NCBI RefSeq assembly: GCF_032854445.1
Contig: NC_088304.1
Span: forward strand, 23,545,513 to 23,609,512
Direction: 5' to 3'
DNA length: 64,000 nucleotides
Source of the DNA: Liolophura sinensis
Lineage: Eukaryota > Mollusca > Polyplacophora > Chitonida > Chitonidae
Positions 26,806 to 39,560 of the stretch are shown one piece after another. The notes below the pieces were generated by a model that saw only the letters and a list, made by a program, of their open reading frames with translations, was not told where the DNA came from and ran no database searches. A program made the position numbers and the translations under genes. Positions within the stretch are counted from its first letter, which is position 1. Every line of letters starts with the position of its first letter.

Positions 26806-27604
26806 AAAAACCACGATTTCCATAATCATTGTTGGTATGTAGTTATAACCCCATTGACTATTTTTATATTTCCAAGCAACTCTAAAACAATTACTATCAA
26901 AGACATTGTTGTCCTTTTACAAAACTCTCCATTGTTGTAATTTTTTTTTTAGTCTAGGCTTCTGTTCGTGGTGTCTGTGATTTTGTACGACTTTTTATCA
27001 GTGTAAGCGAGGAGAACTGCCCGCTAAAACAGTGTACATACCAATACACGACAGCCACAATTCTGAAGCACACAAACTAGTCATGTAGTTACCCTGAGCT
27101 CTTCTTTGGCCGGAGGTAATATTATACAGCCTAGTTTTCATAGGGACTGTAGGCAATCGATTGTCCAGTTAAACTGGTCTGAGAGTTTTCGTTTCTTTTA
27201 ACAAGGTGTTCAGTGAGAGGTATAGATGTGCGACAAGTATTTACGGCTATATGGAGTGCAAATCGCTAATGCGTGTCGTACATCTTAGGATAAGCAAAAT
27301 AATACTAACTGAATTTGAGAATTTTCAGGGGAGTTTTTGATATATATATACTGAAATATATTTTATCCACTGCATAATAAAGAATTTAGTTTTTGAAATA
27401 CACCTATAGTTTTAGTTTTGTCTCAGACAAAAAAACCTTGGCTTTCTGACAACAGGGCAAGTCGGATTACCACTGGGTTCAATCTTTATTCCGGATTCCC
27501 TACGAGTTTGATACCAGCACTGCTGGTACATTCCACTCTAATCTCGCCTTGTTGGCCTAAGCACAGTACACTGTGCGGATTGGGTGAGGGGGCAGGACTG
27601 GCCA

Positions 27605-28004
27605 TACTTTATACTGTGCACATGTGGCGGCTCCCTACGCTCGCTTTACATCATCGCCACTACTTGACAGTCTTGACGGTTTGAGCCAGTGCTACAGATG
27701 TATGCTTGTTTAGGCTTAGCCTCGCCACTGATGTCCTCACGCGGAGCCACAGTCAGCATTTAATCAGTAAAATCGTTTCATGTGTCCGTTTGAATCATGT
27801 TATACATACTTTAGATAATAAGAATGCTCATGTATCAGATATAAATAGACAAAAAGGTTTAAACATAGTGTTTTCTGACATCACTTCCTGCCTCATTATT
27901 ATGACCTCAGTGACTTTGGTATTGTTATTCAAGATTTTTGCACCAAATTTGTTAGTGGTGTCAGCAACGTAAAGCCAACGTAGAAGCGGCGCATGCGCTG
28001 TAAG
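27605..28004. mobile_element. MITE family M2, copy left of the gap (~400 bp)
   Basis: The right end (GCGGCGCATGCGCTGTAAGG) is the imperfect inverse of the left end (TTATACTGTGCACATGTGGC) over about 60 bp. The body has GCTTAGCCTC..CACTGATGTCCTC and a block ACATCACTTCCTGCCTCATTAT that is found in every copy. Confidence 0.7.
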
Positions 28005-28081
28005 GAGTATGAGGCTGGTCGTGAAAATAGGGTTCAATCCTATTCGTTTTCCCCCACAAATTTTTACACCAGAAATGTTGG

Positions 28082-28281
28082 NNNNNNNNNNNNNNNNNNN
28101 NNNNNNNNNNNNNNNNNNNNNNNNNNNNNNNNNNNNNNNNNNNNNNNNNNNNNNNNNNNNNNNNNNNNNNNNNNNNNNNNNNNNNNNNNNNNNNNNNNNN
28201 NNNNNNNNNNNNNNNNNNNNNNNNNNNNNNNNNNNNNNNNNNNNNNNNNNNNNNNNNNNNNNNNNNNNNNNNNNNNNNNNN
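28082..28281. other. Assembly gap, 200 N
   Basis: There are exactly 200 undetermined bases, a usual fixed-size scaffold gap. The sequence just left of it (27495-28081) reappears just right of it (28282-28869). Confidence 0.98.
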
Positions 28282-28392
28282 GCTCCCTAGGAGTTTGATA
28301 CCAGCACTGCTGGAACATTCCACTCTGATCTCGCCTGGTTCGCCAAAGCACAGTACACTGTGCGGATTGGGTGAGGGCGCTGGACTGGCCAT

Positions 28393-28792
28393 ACTTTATG
28401 CTGTGCACATGCGGCGGCTCCTTACGCTCGCTTTACTTTATCGCCACTAATTGACTGTCTTGACGGTTTGAGCCAGTGCTACAGATGTATGCTTGTTTAG
28501 GCTTAGCCTCACCACTGATGTCCTCACGCGGAGCCATAGTCAGCATTTTAATCAATCAAAATCGTTTCATGTGTCCGTTTGAATCATGTTATACATACTT
28601 TAGATAATAAGAATGCTCATGTATCAGATATAAATAGACACAAAGGTTGAAACATAGTGTTTTCTGACATCACTTCCTGCCTCATTATTATGACCCCAGT
28701 GACTTTGGTATTGTTGTTCAAGATTTTTGCACCAAATTTGTTAGTGGTGTCAGCAACGTAAAGCCAACGTAGGAGCGCGCATGCGCTGTAAG
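28393..28792. mobile_element. MITE family M2, copy right of the gap
   Basis: It is nearly the same as the copy at 27605, with a few percent differences. It is either a true tandem copy or the same locus assembled twice (see findings). Confidence 0.7.
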
Positions 28793-28869
28793 GAGTATGA
28801 GGCTGGTCGTGAAAATAGGGTTCAATCCTATTCGTTTTCCCCCACAAATTTTTACACCAGAAATGTTGG

Positions 28870-31718
28870 TATTTTGTTCTTGACTCTCAATAGAGAGTGC
28901 ACAGATGTGGTACAAGCCTACAGGGTGGGGTATCATGTTTGGTGTCTTCTGTTTCCCTAAAAAAATCTTTCGTTAAATCCGTTTCCTGGTCGATGGCGGA
29001 TTGTATTTTTTTCTTAATCTAACGGAAGAATCCGTTCCTGGTTTGGGTTTTTTTCGTTATAAGAAACGGACCAGTTCGTTTTCATTTCTATAATTCTGAT
29101 TTAACAGAGTACATTTTAAGGGTTCTAACGAGGTCACAGTCGAGAAATGAACAAAACAGAATGGAAAGCGACGTTAAACACTTCTCAAACAAACAAAACA
29201 AAATATATCGACAAACGCATTTTTGTGATATTCGATACTCTTCACACCGTCTTCCCATTTGAAGTTGATAAGAGATAATTCGAGAATGTTGGGCTACCTT
29301 CCATTTAATGAAGTCAATGATCATCATATTTCTTTTTTTAAAACAAAAAGATTTACACATTCGGAATTAGATACATTTTAACCATGCATCAAGAAATAGG
29401 CGAATACTTGTACACATTGTAAATTATTTAAAAGCATCATAAATAAGCATTCTGCAATGAAAAAATCTGAGCTACAGAATGGGGCAATTTTATTCTATGT
29501 AAAAATTATTTTTTCTTTATTGGTTTATTTGTTTCGTCTATATTTAAGGATATAACTTCAAGAAACTACGTAACAATGGCTTTATGTACGTGTACATATT
29601 CCTTCAAGTTTTCAGCGGAAACCATTATTTTAACATTAAACATAAAACCCATGCCTACAATACAGAAGGTCTGTGGAAGTTTTTTAGTGTGAATTTGTAC
29701 CTTAATTCATTCACTGATACTGAAATGGTGTTAACTAACAGTTTTTGAAGTTGATTCGCGCTAAGTCATGCCCTTCAAATTCATTATTTAGCTCCAAGAT
29801 CATTGCGTCTACTGTGACATATACATGTCTGTATAAATGCTTGGCCCTGGTATAGTTAGAGTAATTCTGTCGTAGTGTGATTACTTGTAGAACAACGCCC
29901 TCTGTCAAGCAAAGTAAATATGTTTGGTCAAGATATTGGCTGTTGCAGATAAGTGAAGGGAGACTACTCCTACGGCAAAACACAGGGTTAGACTCGCTTG
30001 TACTTCCTGGTTGCCGTGACACCTCCTCCGCACATCGTCTGAAAATAGAGAACCATATTAAGTGTTCAGGAATTAAGAAAGATTTATTGTCTGACTGGTA
30101 TTTTATTTATATGACAATCAATATTGTGGGAGATTATTGGAGAGGAAACCATTAAAACTTGCTATAAAAATTATATAAAAAAAACAACAACTACAAAAAA
30201 AAGGACAACTTCTGAAGTCAGCGGGAGCTGGATTCGAACTCGTGACATACAGGTCGGAACAGTATCTGAATGGAAGGAATGAAGGCTGTCAATACATCGG
30301 CAATATTACAGCCATATTGTCGGGCGAATATGTTAAAATATTACAGTCAACGTATTACAATAAATGTAAAATGATTTTTTTTCATTGACTCCCTAGTAGC
30401 GTGTGCATTAATTTACACATTCTGGGCATGCTAGGTCTTATTTCCAAAACTCTCGCACCCAACTACCCCCCTAACTTGTAATCCTTAACAATTCTTCCTT
30501 GCTCGATAAGGTCCTATTTCCCAGAAGGGTTAGTCTCCCAGTCTGACTGCTAGTACCAGATCTCCGATGTTTTGAGCTGTATCACCGCATATAATCAACG
30601 GTTAGGTCAGAACTTTGACTCACCCAGACAACACAAATGGAAAATTGACCAAGAACACTCCAGCTTTGGCACTTTTTCTCCCGAGCGGAATTAAACCTGC
30701 GTTTGATTTGTCACCTGTGATGTGGCGGTTGAAATCCCTGCGCCTAATACCTTTGGTCGTTATCTGAGTGGTGCGTGTTGAGGAACGACGCAGTAATGCC
30801 CCTGGGATGGTCCGATTGAATAATCACCATTCCAGACCATTCGGAAAAAATTATAAAGCTGAAGAGCTTATCTTTGGTTTCGCAAAATCGATATGGTAAT
30901 ATCGATGTTGTTAAGAGAGTCTGGGCAGAATTCCAGTGGCTCCATGCGTTTAAGTGTGGCGATGTCGAGGTGTTTATTTATTCAAGATGACTTATATTAT
31001 TTTTTAATATTGAAAGTAATAATTTGCGTGTAAGACTTAATCAGAAATAATATGATGGCGTGACGCATGCTTTAAAAAAGGAGAAAAATTGTACAATTGA
31101 CAAACTGAGAAAAAATGACAGAAACTGGATTTGAACTCCTGAATGAACGTGTAATCAGGTACAGCAACTCTATATAGTGGTTGTAAATTCCACCAACAGT
31201 TTTTATTCACTCGTTCAATCCAAAGCAAACAACATATTCCAGCAGGACACGGCCTTGGGGATATGCCTTGGAATAGTTTGCTACAATCAGTGTACAGACG
31301 TGTCAGATTTTGTGATAAGCTATTCAGAAAAGTGAGGCTGAATGCACAAACAGCTGCATCCCGTTAGTGGATCACGTTACCGCTCTCTCTCACCATTTTT
31401 CTAATGCTTAGCACAAGTGATTTATGTCCGTTGACAGTCTGCAAACACGTTGAGCAAATAAACGCACCAACTTTGCTCGACTAATCTGATGTGAATGCGT
31501 TATCATTGTGCCTGGTAACCATGTTGTTTGGAATGTCCCGACCAAGAGTGGAAACAGGCAGGTGACCGATTCGTTAGCTCTATATACTAGAGCTTGGTCA
31601 AAGAATGAAAACGTGTTTTCTTTTTGTTTGTAGGTGTGTTTCCATGTTTTGATCGAGCCTCTGGATTGTTGCTGAACAATCAAATCGGGTTCAAGGTTCA
31701 ATTTCAACCAAGAGCGTT
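28870..31718. other. Intergenic, no gene seen
   Basis: AT-rich sequence with tRNA-like B-box pieces near 30225 and 31125 and no splice-consistent frame. Exons 3 and 4 of FABP copy D would be expected here or in 33928-34477 but were not recognised. Confidence 0.5.
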
Positions 31719-33927
31719 CAGCATTTACTCAGCGCAACCATTTCCCCATCCCGCTCACTTGCTTAGACATTTGTTCCATGTCTAAACGTTCTCAACCAAC
31801 AGTTACTCACCGCCACCATTTCGTCACCTCTCTCAACCTTCGTGTTCTCCGGCTAGACCCTGTCTATTAACAGCTATACACCGCCCCCATTTCGTCGCCT
31901 CTCCCAACCCTCGTGTTTCGCGATTGGAGACCTTGTCTTCTAACAGTTACAATTCGCCACCATTCCATCGCCTTTCTCAAGGCGTATTCCGTGACTGTAG
32001 TTCCTGGCTATTAACAGGTACTTAGCATCGCCATTTCGTCTCCTCAACCAACCCTTTTGTCACGTGACTAGACCCTCTCCATCAACAGCTACTCACCGCC
32101 ACCATTTCGTCGCCTCAACCCTCGCGTTCTCAGGCTAGGCCCTGTCAATAACAGCTACCCACCACCACCATTTCGTCGCCTCTCCTAGTCCCCTTGTTCC
32201 GAGACTGTAGTCCCTGGCTATTGACAGCTACTTAGCGCCGCCATTTCGTCGCCCCTACCTACCCACGTGTTCCGTGACTGTAGTCCCTGGCTATTGACAG
32301 CTACTTAGCGTCGCCATTTCGTCGCCTCTCCCACCCCCTTGTTCCGTGACTGTAGTCCCTGGCGATTGGCAGTTACTTTGCGCCACCATTTCGTCGCCCC
32401 TACCAACCCACGTGTTGCGTGACTGTAGACCTTGTCTATTAACAGCTGCCCACCCCCACCATTTCGTCACCCCGCCCTACTGCCGTATTCCGTGACTGTA
32501 GTTCCTGGCTATTAACAGCTACTTAGCATCGCCATTTCGTCGCCTCACCCAACCCGCTTGTCACGTGACTAGACCCTCTCCAACAGCTACTCACCGCCAC
32601 CATTTCGTCGCTTCTCTCAACCTTCGTGTTCTCTGGCTAGATCCTGTCAATAACAGCTACCCATCTACACCATTTCGTCGCCTCTTCCAACCCTCGTGTT
32701 CCGTGACTGTAGACCGTGTCTATTAACATCTAGTTCTGGCCACTATTTCGTCGCCTCTCTCAGCCCCCCCCCCCCCCCCCCTGTTCCGTGACTGTAGTCC
32801 AAGGCCATTAACAGCTACTTAACGCCGCCATTTCGTAGCCTCTCTCAACCTTCGTGCTTTCTGGATATAACCTCTCTTTAAACAGTTCCTCACCGCCACT
32901 ATTTCCTCGCCTCTTCCAGCTCTCGTGTTTCGTGACCAGACTTTGTCAATAACAGCTACTCATCGCCACCATTTCGTCGCCTCTCCCACCATTCGTGTCC
33001 TCTGGCTACACTCTTCTCTATTAACAGTAATTCACTACCACAATTTCGTGGCTCCTCCTATCCCTGGTGTTTCGTAACTAGACTGTCTATTATCAGCTAC
33101 TCACTGCCACCATTTCGTCGCCTCTCCCAACCTTCGTGTTCTCTGGATATACATTCTCTATTAACAGTTCCTATCCGCCACCATCTGGTCTCCTCTCCCA
33201 GCTCTCGTGTTTCGGGACCAGACTCAATAACAATAACAGCTACTCATCGCCACCATTTCGTCGCCTCTTCCACCATTCGTGTCCTCCAGCTACACTCTTC
33301 TCTATTAACAGTAATTCACTACCACAATTTCGTGGCTCTTGTTAACCCTGGTGTTCCGTCACTAGACTCTGTCTATAGACAGCTAACCACCACCACCATT
33401 TTCTCTTCTCCTCCACCACTCGTGTTTCTGGCTACACCTTCACTTTTAACAGTTACTCGTCACCACCATTTCGTCGCCATACCCAACCCTTGTGTTCCGT
33501 GACAAGACACTGTCTATTATCAGCTACTCACCGCCGCCGTTTCGTCGCCTCTCCCAACCCTGGTATTCTCTGGCTACACCTTCTCTATTAACAGTTACTC
33601 GCCGCCACCATTTCGTCGCCTGTCCCAACCCTCATATTCTCTGGCTACACCTTCTCTATTAACAGTTACTCGTCGCCACCATTTCGTCGCCATACCCAAC
33701 CCTTGTGTTCCGTGACAAGACACTGTATATTATCAGCTACTCACTGCAGCCGTTTCGTCGCCTCTCACAACCCTCGTATTCTCTGGCTACACCTTCCCTA
33801 TTAACAGTTACTCGTCGCCACCATTTCGTCGCCATACCCAACCCTTGTGTTCCGTGACTAAACACTGTGTATTAACAGCTACTCACTGCAACCATTTCGT
33901 CGCCTCTCCCAACCCTCGTATTCCGTG
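31719..33927. repeat. 2.2-kb minisatellite, about 31 units of ~72 bp
   Basis: Each unit carries GCCACCATTTCGTCGCCTC, then a variable middle (CCGTGACTGTAGTCC or TCTGGCTACACC), then CTATTAACAGCTACTCACC. Units differ by substitutions and small indels. On the - strand most units contain GCGGTGAGTAGC, close to a splice donor. It lies between FABP copy D exon 2 and the left repeats. No coding frame holds through it. Confidence 0.9.
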
Positions 33928-34119
33928 ACTGAAATCCGTCCCCAGTTTGCACTTCCACCAGGTCTCCGCCCTCTTCCTGCATTACCACCTGTCGATACAA
34001 ATGCAATAAGAGAGTGAGTGAGTGCTTGGGGTTTAACGTCGTGCAATAAGAGAAGTTTTCACCTGACTGAAATCATAGGAAATTCTAACTGTGAAAAAAA
34101 TATATATTACCTGGTTAAT

Positions 34120-34162
34120 TGATTTATTTGTTTGATTGGTGTTTTACGCCGCACTCAAGTGT
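34120..34162 (-). mobile_element. SINE family S1, tail fragment
   Basis: Only TTTGATTGGTGTTTTACGCC plus a few bases remain. Confidence 0.6.
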
Positions 34163-34783
34163 AATAAAGTCGTTATTGACAAGTAACATGATCATAAATA
34201 CATCTATGTTGTCACCAAATAATTAATTACACTAAATTTTGAATAAATTAAATATACCTTAAACTAAATTTAGAACTGGACGTAAAATGTTAAGTACTGT
34301 TATAAAACGTCTATAAAGATTTGCTTAAAACAATACGCGACTGGATATTCTCAGGTTTCATTCATGTTACTAGGGAAAATAATCTGACAGTCTGTGCAGA
34401 CACGCATAGGGCAACTCTTTCTGTTATTGCTGTTGTGGTTGGTAGTTTTGCTGTTGTCGTTGTTGTTGCATTTTTACCTTGACAGGTCTGCCGTCCAGTG
34501 TGGTTGTCTCGAACTCCTGTCCCAGTTTGAAGGCGACCTTCTTCACCCCAGGGGTGTCGTAGTGGTGATGGTCCAGTCATCCCCATTCTGTGTGAACTCT
34601 ACCGTTAGCTTGGCTGCCTCACCCAGCGCAGTCTTCCCTTTCTCCACCATTTCAGGACTTACGCCTAATAAAACAGTAAAAAATATTTATTTCTTAAAAT
34701 GATTGCCGATTTAATAACGTATTCAAGAAATTCTCATTCATGCCATGGTTGGCCAGGAATGAGAGTAGAATCTAGACGTCGAA

Positions 34784-34925
34784 GGAGACATTAGCCGTCG
34801 ACCATAATGGACGTTTCGAGTCAATAATCGCAAGGCCAATTTCCGAAACAATTTTCAACATAATCCATCAATAACTAAGAATGTGTACAAAATGATATAT
34901 TAGAGCGGGCTTAGTCAAAAATAAG
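34784..34925 (+). repeat. Dispersed repeat pair, copy 1 (partner 36195-36320)
   Basis: CATAATGGACGTTTCGAGTC, AATAATCGCAAGGCCA and CCATCAATAACTAAGAATGT correspond to CAAAATGAGCATTCCAAGTC, AATAATGGCAAGGTCA and CCAAATAACAAAGAAAGT at 36195. Confidence 0.55.
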
Positions 34926-35249
34926 CAGTCACCAATTTCTGACGATGATGAAAAGGAATAAGACTCTGCGTGGATTCGGTCTCCTAGGTTGGCCTCCGGT
35001 ACTAATTTCACTCATTCGCCTGGAAAATTCCCAGTATCTCTTCAACATCACTGAAAACTGTTCGGCTTTTGTTTTCTTGAAAACTGTATGTTTGTGTTGA
35101 GTATAGTTTTATTCCGATTACTGGCCTAAAACGTTTGTTTACGTCGACGGCTGCATAACAATTTTTGTGTTGATGCCTATCGAATCCAACCCAGATATTT
35201 GCGGTAATCAATGTTTTGGGGTTTTTATGGTGGACTTTAAACTGTACTT

Positions 35250-35252
<3 letters not shown>

Positions 35253-35326
<74 letters not shown>
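35253..35326. repeat. (AT)n microsatellite
   Basis: It is a pure AT run in intron 1 of FABP copy D. Confidence 0.95.
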
Positions 35327-35329
<3 letters not shown>

Positions 35330-36194
35330 CTATATGTTGTCAGGCACATTGCCTGATTTCCAAGACAAAAGCGAAAACCCGAAAGATATCTCCGAGCATA
35401 AGTGGGGGGCGGGGGGCGAGGGGCAGTGTAGAGGTAAGCCTTTATGCTTTGTGAATTCAACACCTGTCGTGGCCTATATGGGACCCTAAACAAATACGCA
35501 GCCAGTATACCCCGGTGTAACCAAAATACTAGTATTAACACCCTTCCACTCATAACACTGCTCGCAGAAACCTTCAGAAAATATAACAGTCTCTGAAGAA
35601 GATAACTGTTCACAGGGTGAATCGTCAGCGTCAGGAACCTCAACACTCTACTTGGAGTATTCAGATCTTACATGGAGTATTCAGATCTTACATGAAGAGG
35701 TTAGGCCTTGTGATGTATGTTATGCTGGTTTCCTTCGTGTTCACCACCAACCCACCCCCCACTCCCATTTCCCCATCCTCACACGTCATTTTCGGCACTA
35801 TTTCGGTACTAAACGGAACAGATTAGTGCATTCATGTGGCAACATTTATGATCTCAGTGCCGTAGTATTCATCGCGCTGCCTCGCTTGAACGCCATACCG
35901 AAGCCACCAGACTGGATGTTATACTGACATTATGTCGACTGGCCAATGCCTTCCACTACTGCCAAACGCCTACCGAGTTAAAAGTCAAACTTGGCGCATC
36001 ACGGACAGAGCCCGTATCTCCCTCATACGATCGAGACCGACGCTTTAAACTCTCGGTCATCCCAGGGTTTTATTCATATAGCATTGATATAGTTAACAAA
36101 ACATGTTCAAATGTTTCTCTTAGTATTAAACCCACAATCAAGTAAGAGTGTTTTAAAAGTATTATTCTATGTGTCAGACTGGAAATTCGTATAT

Positions 36195-36320
36195 CAGCCG
36201 TCAATCAAAATGAGCATTCCAAGTCAATAATGGCAAGGTCAGTTCCCAAAACAACGTTTGACCCAAACATCCAAATAACAAAGAAAGTATATAAAGTGCG
36301 AAATTTGTCATAGTTATAAG
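36195..36320 (+). repeat. Dispersed repeat pair, copy 2 (partner 34784-34925)
   Basis: It matches copy 1 with many substitutions. Both lie in intron 1 of FABP copy D. Confidence 0.55.
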
Positions 36321-37504
36321 ATTCACAAGACCGAATTTAAAGTCTTAATTTAGAAATTTTATACCGAAGCAGATGGGCGAAGAGTAAATGGCTCATACAG
36401 AGAACAAATTCCGAAGGGAAGTACAAGCATTCCTGGCGACAGTCGGGGGAAGAATTGCGCTGGCGACAACACCATAAAAGCTGGTCATGAAGATAAAAGC
36501 TGATCATCTGTAGCTGACGATAATCATATTGTATTTAATATACTAATTATATCGAGGTAATATATATATTGGTAATTACTTTAAGTGTCATTTACAATTA
36601 GTCCTCATTGTTGGATGCTGGCAGACTGGAGTTTGATTAAGTGGTCAATAGACGATTAGCCAGGTTTGAGTTGCGCCCATACCACCCCCCCCCCCCCCCC
36701 CGGTCGCCGTAGTGTATCCCTTGCAGTCCCCTGCCATCTCCACTCTCTCTTGTCGTCCCTGTCATTCTCTGCCACTGCAGCCTTGAACCCACGGCGCCAA
36801 TGTAACAGGCATGCCACTAAGTACTTGACATGGATTATAATTTCATTGTCCTGATGTTATCAAACAAAATGCCCTCCGGCAGATGGCGCTCTCGCGTGAT
36901 GCCCGGATGTCGTGTAATTATTACTGATGAAACATAAACTATCCTGGGACAGTAGATAAACAGACTCAGTGATGCTGGAATTTTCCATCTCGACTTCGTG
37001 GGAATATGGAGAGTGGGGTAACACGGGTGTAGGTCGAAGGGTGTTTGGACTCTCTTCATCATTAATACAAATGTTCTAAGGGCGTTGTTGTTGAAAGAAT
37101 ATTAATTGCAGATCGAATGGTTTTGGATACTGGCACTTTCTGGTTCGATTAATTTTAGTGTTACGTGACATCGTTTACATCAGAAACACCTCAAGCAAGC
37201 TACCAGTCAGCTGATAGTATATAAAAGAACACGTGTATACAACCTATACGTTAAATGAAAGAGGTATACTTAAGGTTAAAAAATACCTTTTCTGCAAGTA
37301 TTGCTTGTTATTTTAGTATTTAATAACTAAACGCCGAAGGCTTTGAAATCTCCTTTAAGTTGCCATTTTACCAGATTACATCGTTTATGGAGATTTTGTA
37401 TAGAAAATGACGACTACCATACAGATGTTATAGCTCTTTCGTTTAATTTAATTCTTTCATTTCAGGTACTGGTAGTATAAATGTGTTCTTTTCTTTGACA
37501 TTCT

Positions 37505-37793
37505 ACCAGAAGTCCATTATCTAGAAGTATGCAACTTCCCTATAGCTGGTCACCACGGCACAGTATACATGTCATATAATTTGTAGAAGCTCACGCCACC
37601 TGGTGGAGAAATATGCCAACCTGTTGGGTTGAAACTGGTAACTAAATCATGGGAAATCTAACGGTAAACGGCTGCTACAAGGACTGGCCACACCTTAAAA
37701 CCGAAACTCCGCATAGAGATGGAGGAAAAATGTAAAATGTCATGGAGACTAGCTATAAGAAACTTGCATACTTCTGGGTGATGGACTTCCGGT
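37505..37793. mobile_element. MITE family M6, full copy (~40-bp terminal inverted repeats)
   Basis: The left arm ACCAGAAGTCCATTATCTAG...TTCCCTATAGCT pairs with the right arm AGCTATAAGAAACTTGCATA...ATGGACTTCCGGT. The body holds GGTGGAGAAATATGCCAACC and a segment shared with 26605-26805. It sits in intron 1 of FABP copy D. Confidence 0.75.
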
Positions 37794-39106
37794 TCATCAC
37801 CTAAAGTTCGCCTTCTACTGGATGGCAATTTAATATAATATATGTATGCCTTTTCGCAAAAAGTGCAGATTATGTTTGTGAAGTAAACATATTCTCATGA
37901 CAACGCAGTCCTTAACAAATATCATTTGATTCTTACACATTAAAAAGCAGGGAATTTCTCGTTAGGTATAAAATGACATTCGTCAGCAGGGACTCAGTAT
38001 GCGTGTTGCCACATCGAAATAAAGAACGCGACTCTTTGGGGTAACATCACCATGACCGCGAAATAATGAACATTCATCAAACTCTTTCTGCAGGCACGGG
38101 ATAATACGTTTGCAGGACGCTTTAGTCAACATAGGTTTGTTAACCCTACCAGTATATCCGGTATATTTCGTCATGTAGAACTCATTCAAATGAAACAAAT
38201 CTTCTCGATCTGGTAATAATGAGCATTGCCCCAAATCATGATAATTAACGTATTGTTGTTATATCAGTTGGAACATTCATTAGCGTGCAGATGTATTATG
38301 CAATATAGCCCCGATGGGTGTTATGTTATTCATAAACAGCTCTATAGCAGGAAATACATCCTGCTTTAGTTACGACGCCGTTATTATTGTTCACTGTCAT
38401 GCTTTTGGATTGTGTTCTTTTCGATGGCTATCACGGGTGCTGTAAAACGTCATGCAGATCTGTGTCTTTGTAAATGCATGAAAGTTATTTTCACTGAAAC
38501 ACAGAAAATAAAAATAAAGATACGGAGTAAATTAATATTAACGAATGTTTTGATCCTGACTTCTGGAAACTGGTCCTGTCATTGTTGACTCTGAACAGTC
38601 GTTATGGCTGGCGAATTGTATACGAATGTCTGTTTCGATGCCTAGACGGTAGTCCCTCTTAACAGTCATGTACCACCTGTGTTCTTCATTAGGTTTGGAA
38701 TGTACACATACATTAACTGGGAAAAACTCATCTTTTTGTTTTCGTTGTTATACGACCGTCATTGGAGAGTTACCCGTCATCGTAAATGTAAACCGATATA
38801 TTTAACCACCCTGGCATTGACATCAATGGTGGGGCGTTATTGTATAACAATTTACTCATGACATGGTTAAGTTTTGTTGGCATCCGCCATCGATATTAAT
38901 TTATTGTAATAATTTGGGATAGAGCAAGCTCTGTGGAGCTTCATTCCCGCCAATATTGTCTTGTATTGATACATCTGTATATGGCATATTGGTGAATGAA
39001 TAAATGAAATGAATACAAAAAGCAATTCCAATAAATGTTCATTCAACTGGCAAACTGTGGAGAGAATATATGGATGGAGGATTTCATTACTTGTGAACAC
39101 GTGCTG
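37794..39106. other. Intron 1 of FABP copy D, no clear feature
   Basis: An 83-codon reverse frame (37983-38234) has no recognised domain. A short piece ATACGAATGTCTGTTTCGAT near 38620 recurs at 41812. Confidence 0.4.
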
Positions 39107-39325
39107 TCCGCCTAGTGGTTATGTTATCACCTCCTAGCGGCTATGTTATCACCTTCTAGTGGCTATGTTATCACCTTCTAGTGGCTATGTTATCACCTCC
39201 TAGCGGCTATGTTATCACCTTCTAGTGGCTATGTTATCACCTTCTAGTGGCTATGTTATCACCTTCTAGTGGCTATGTTTTCACCTCCTAGCGGCTATGT
39301 ATCACCTTCTAGTGGCTATGTAGTG
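39107..39325 (+). repeat. 22-bp minisatellite, about 10 units
   Basis: The unit TTCTAGTGGCTATGTTATCACC alternates with a CTCCTAGCGG variant in a partly regular order, hinting at a higher-order 44-66 bp unit. Confidence 0.9.
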
Positions 39326-39401
39326 ATGCTGTTCTGGCTTTTCGTCTGATGGAATTGGACTGGAATAAAATCCGGTAAAAGGGAGTTTATTATTAAATTG
39401 T

Positions 39402-39560
39402 GCCTTGGTTGCTGTGAAAGTGTGTACTCTACACCGGAAGTAACATGCAGTTCCTTTCCGATCCATTGGGCGTGCTCGATGGAGGTTTGTTTGGTGCCCT
39501 TGGTACTGCAATAGGATCTACTACATCCGTTGGGGCAGCAACTCAAACATTTTCCGTGAA
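39402..39560 (-). other. Unrecognised cysteine-rich open segment (possible exon)
   Basis: On the - strand a frame reads HGKCLSCCPNGCSRSYC, then KELHVTSGVEYTLSQ, without a stop over about 110 codons (39316-39645). The six-cysteine cluster is unlike the surrounding AT-rich noise. No good acceptor is seen at its upstream side, and no family was recognised. It lies in intron 1 of FABP copy D on the same strand. It may be chance or a decayed gene piece. Confidence 0.2.

Noticed and set aside
27961-28408. Open frames of 93-143 codons across undetermined bases
   Set aside because: They read through the 200-N gap and carry no information.
39107-39325. CRISPR-like array
   Set aside because: The units are directly adjacent without unique spacers and the genome is eukaryotic.
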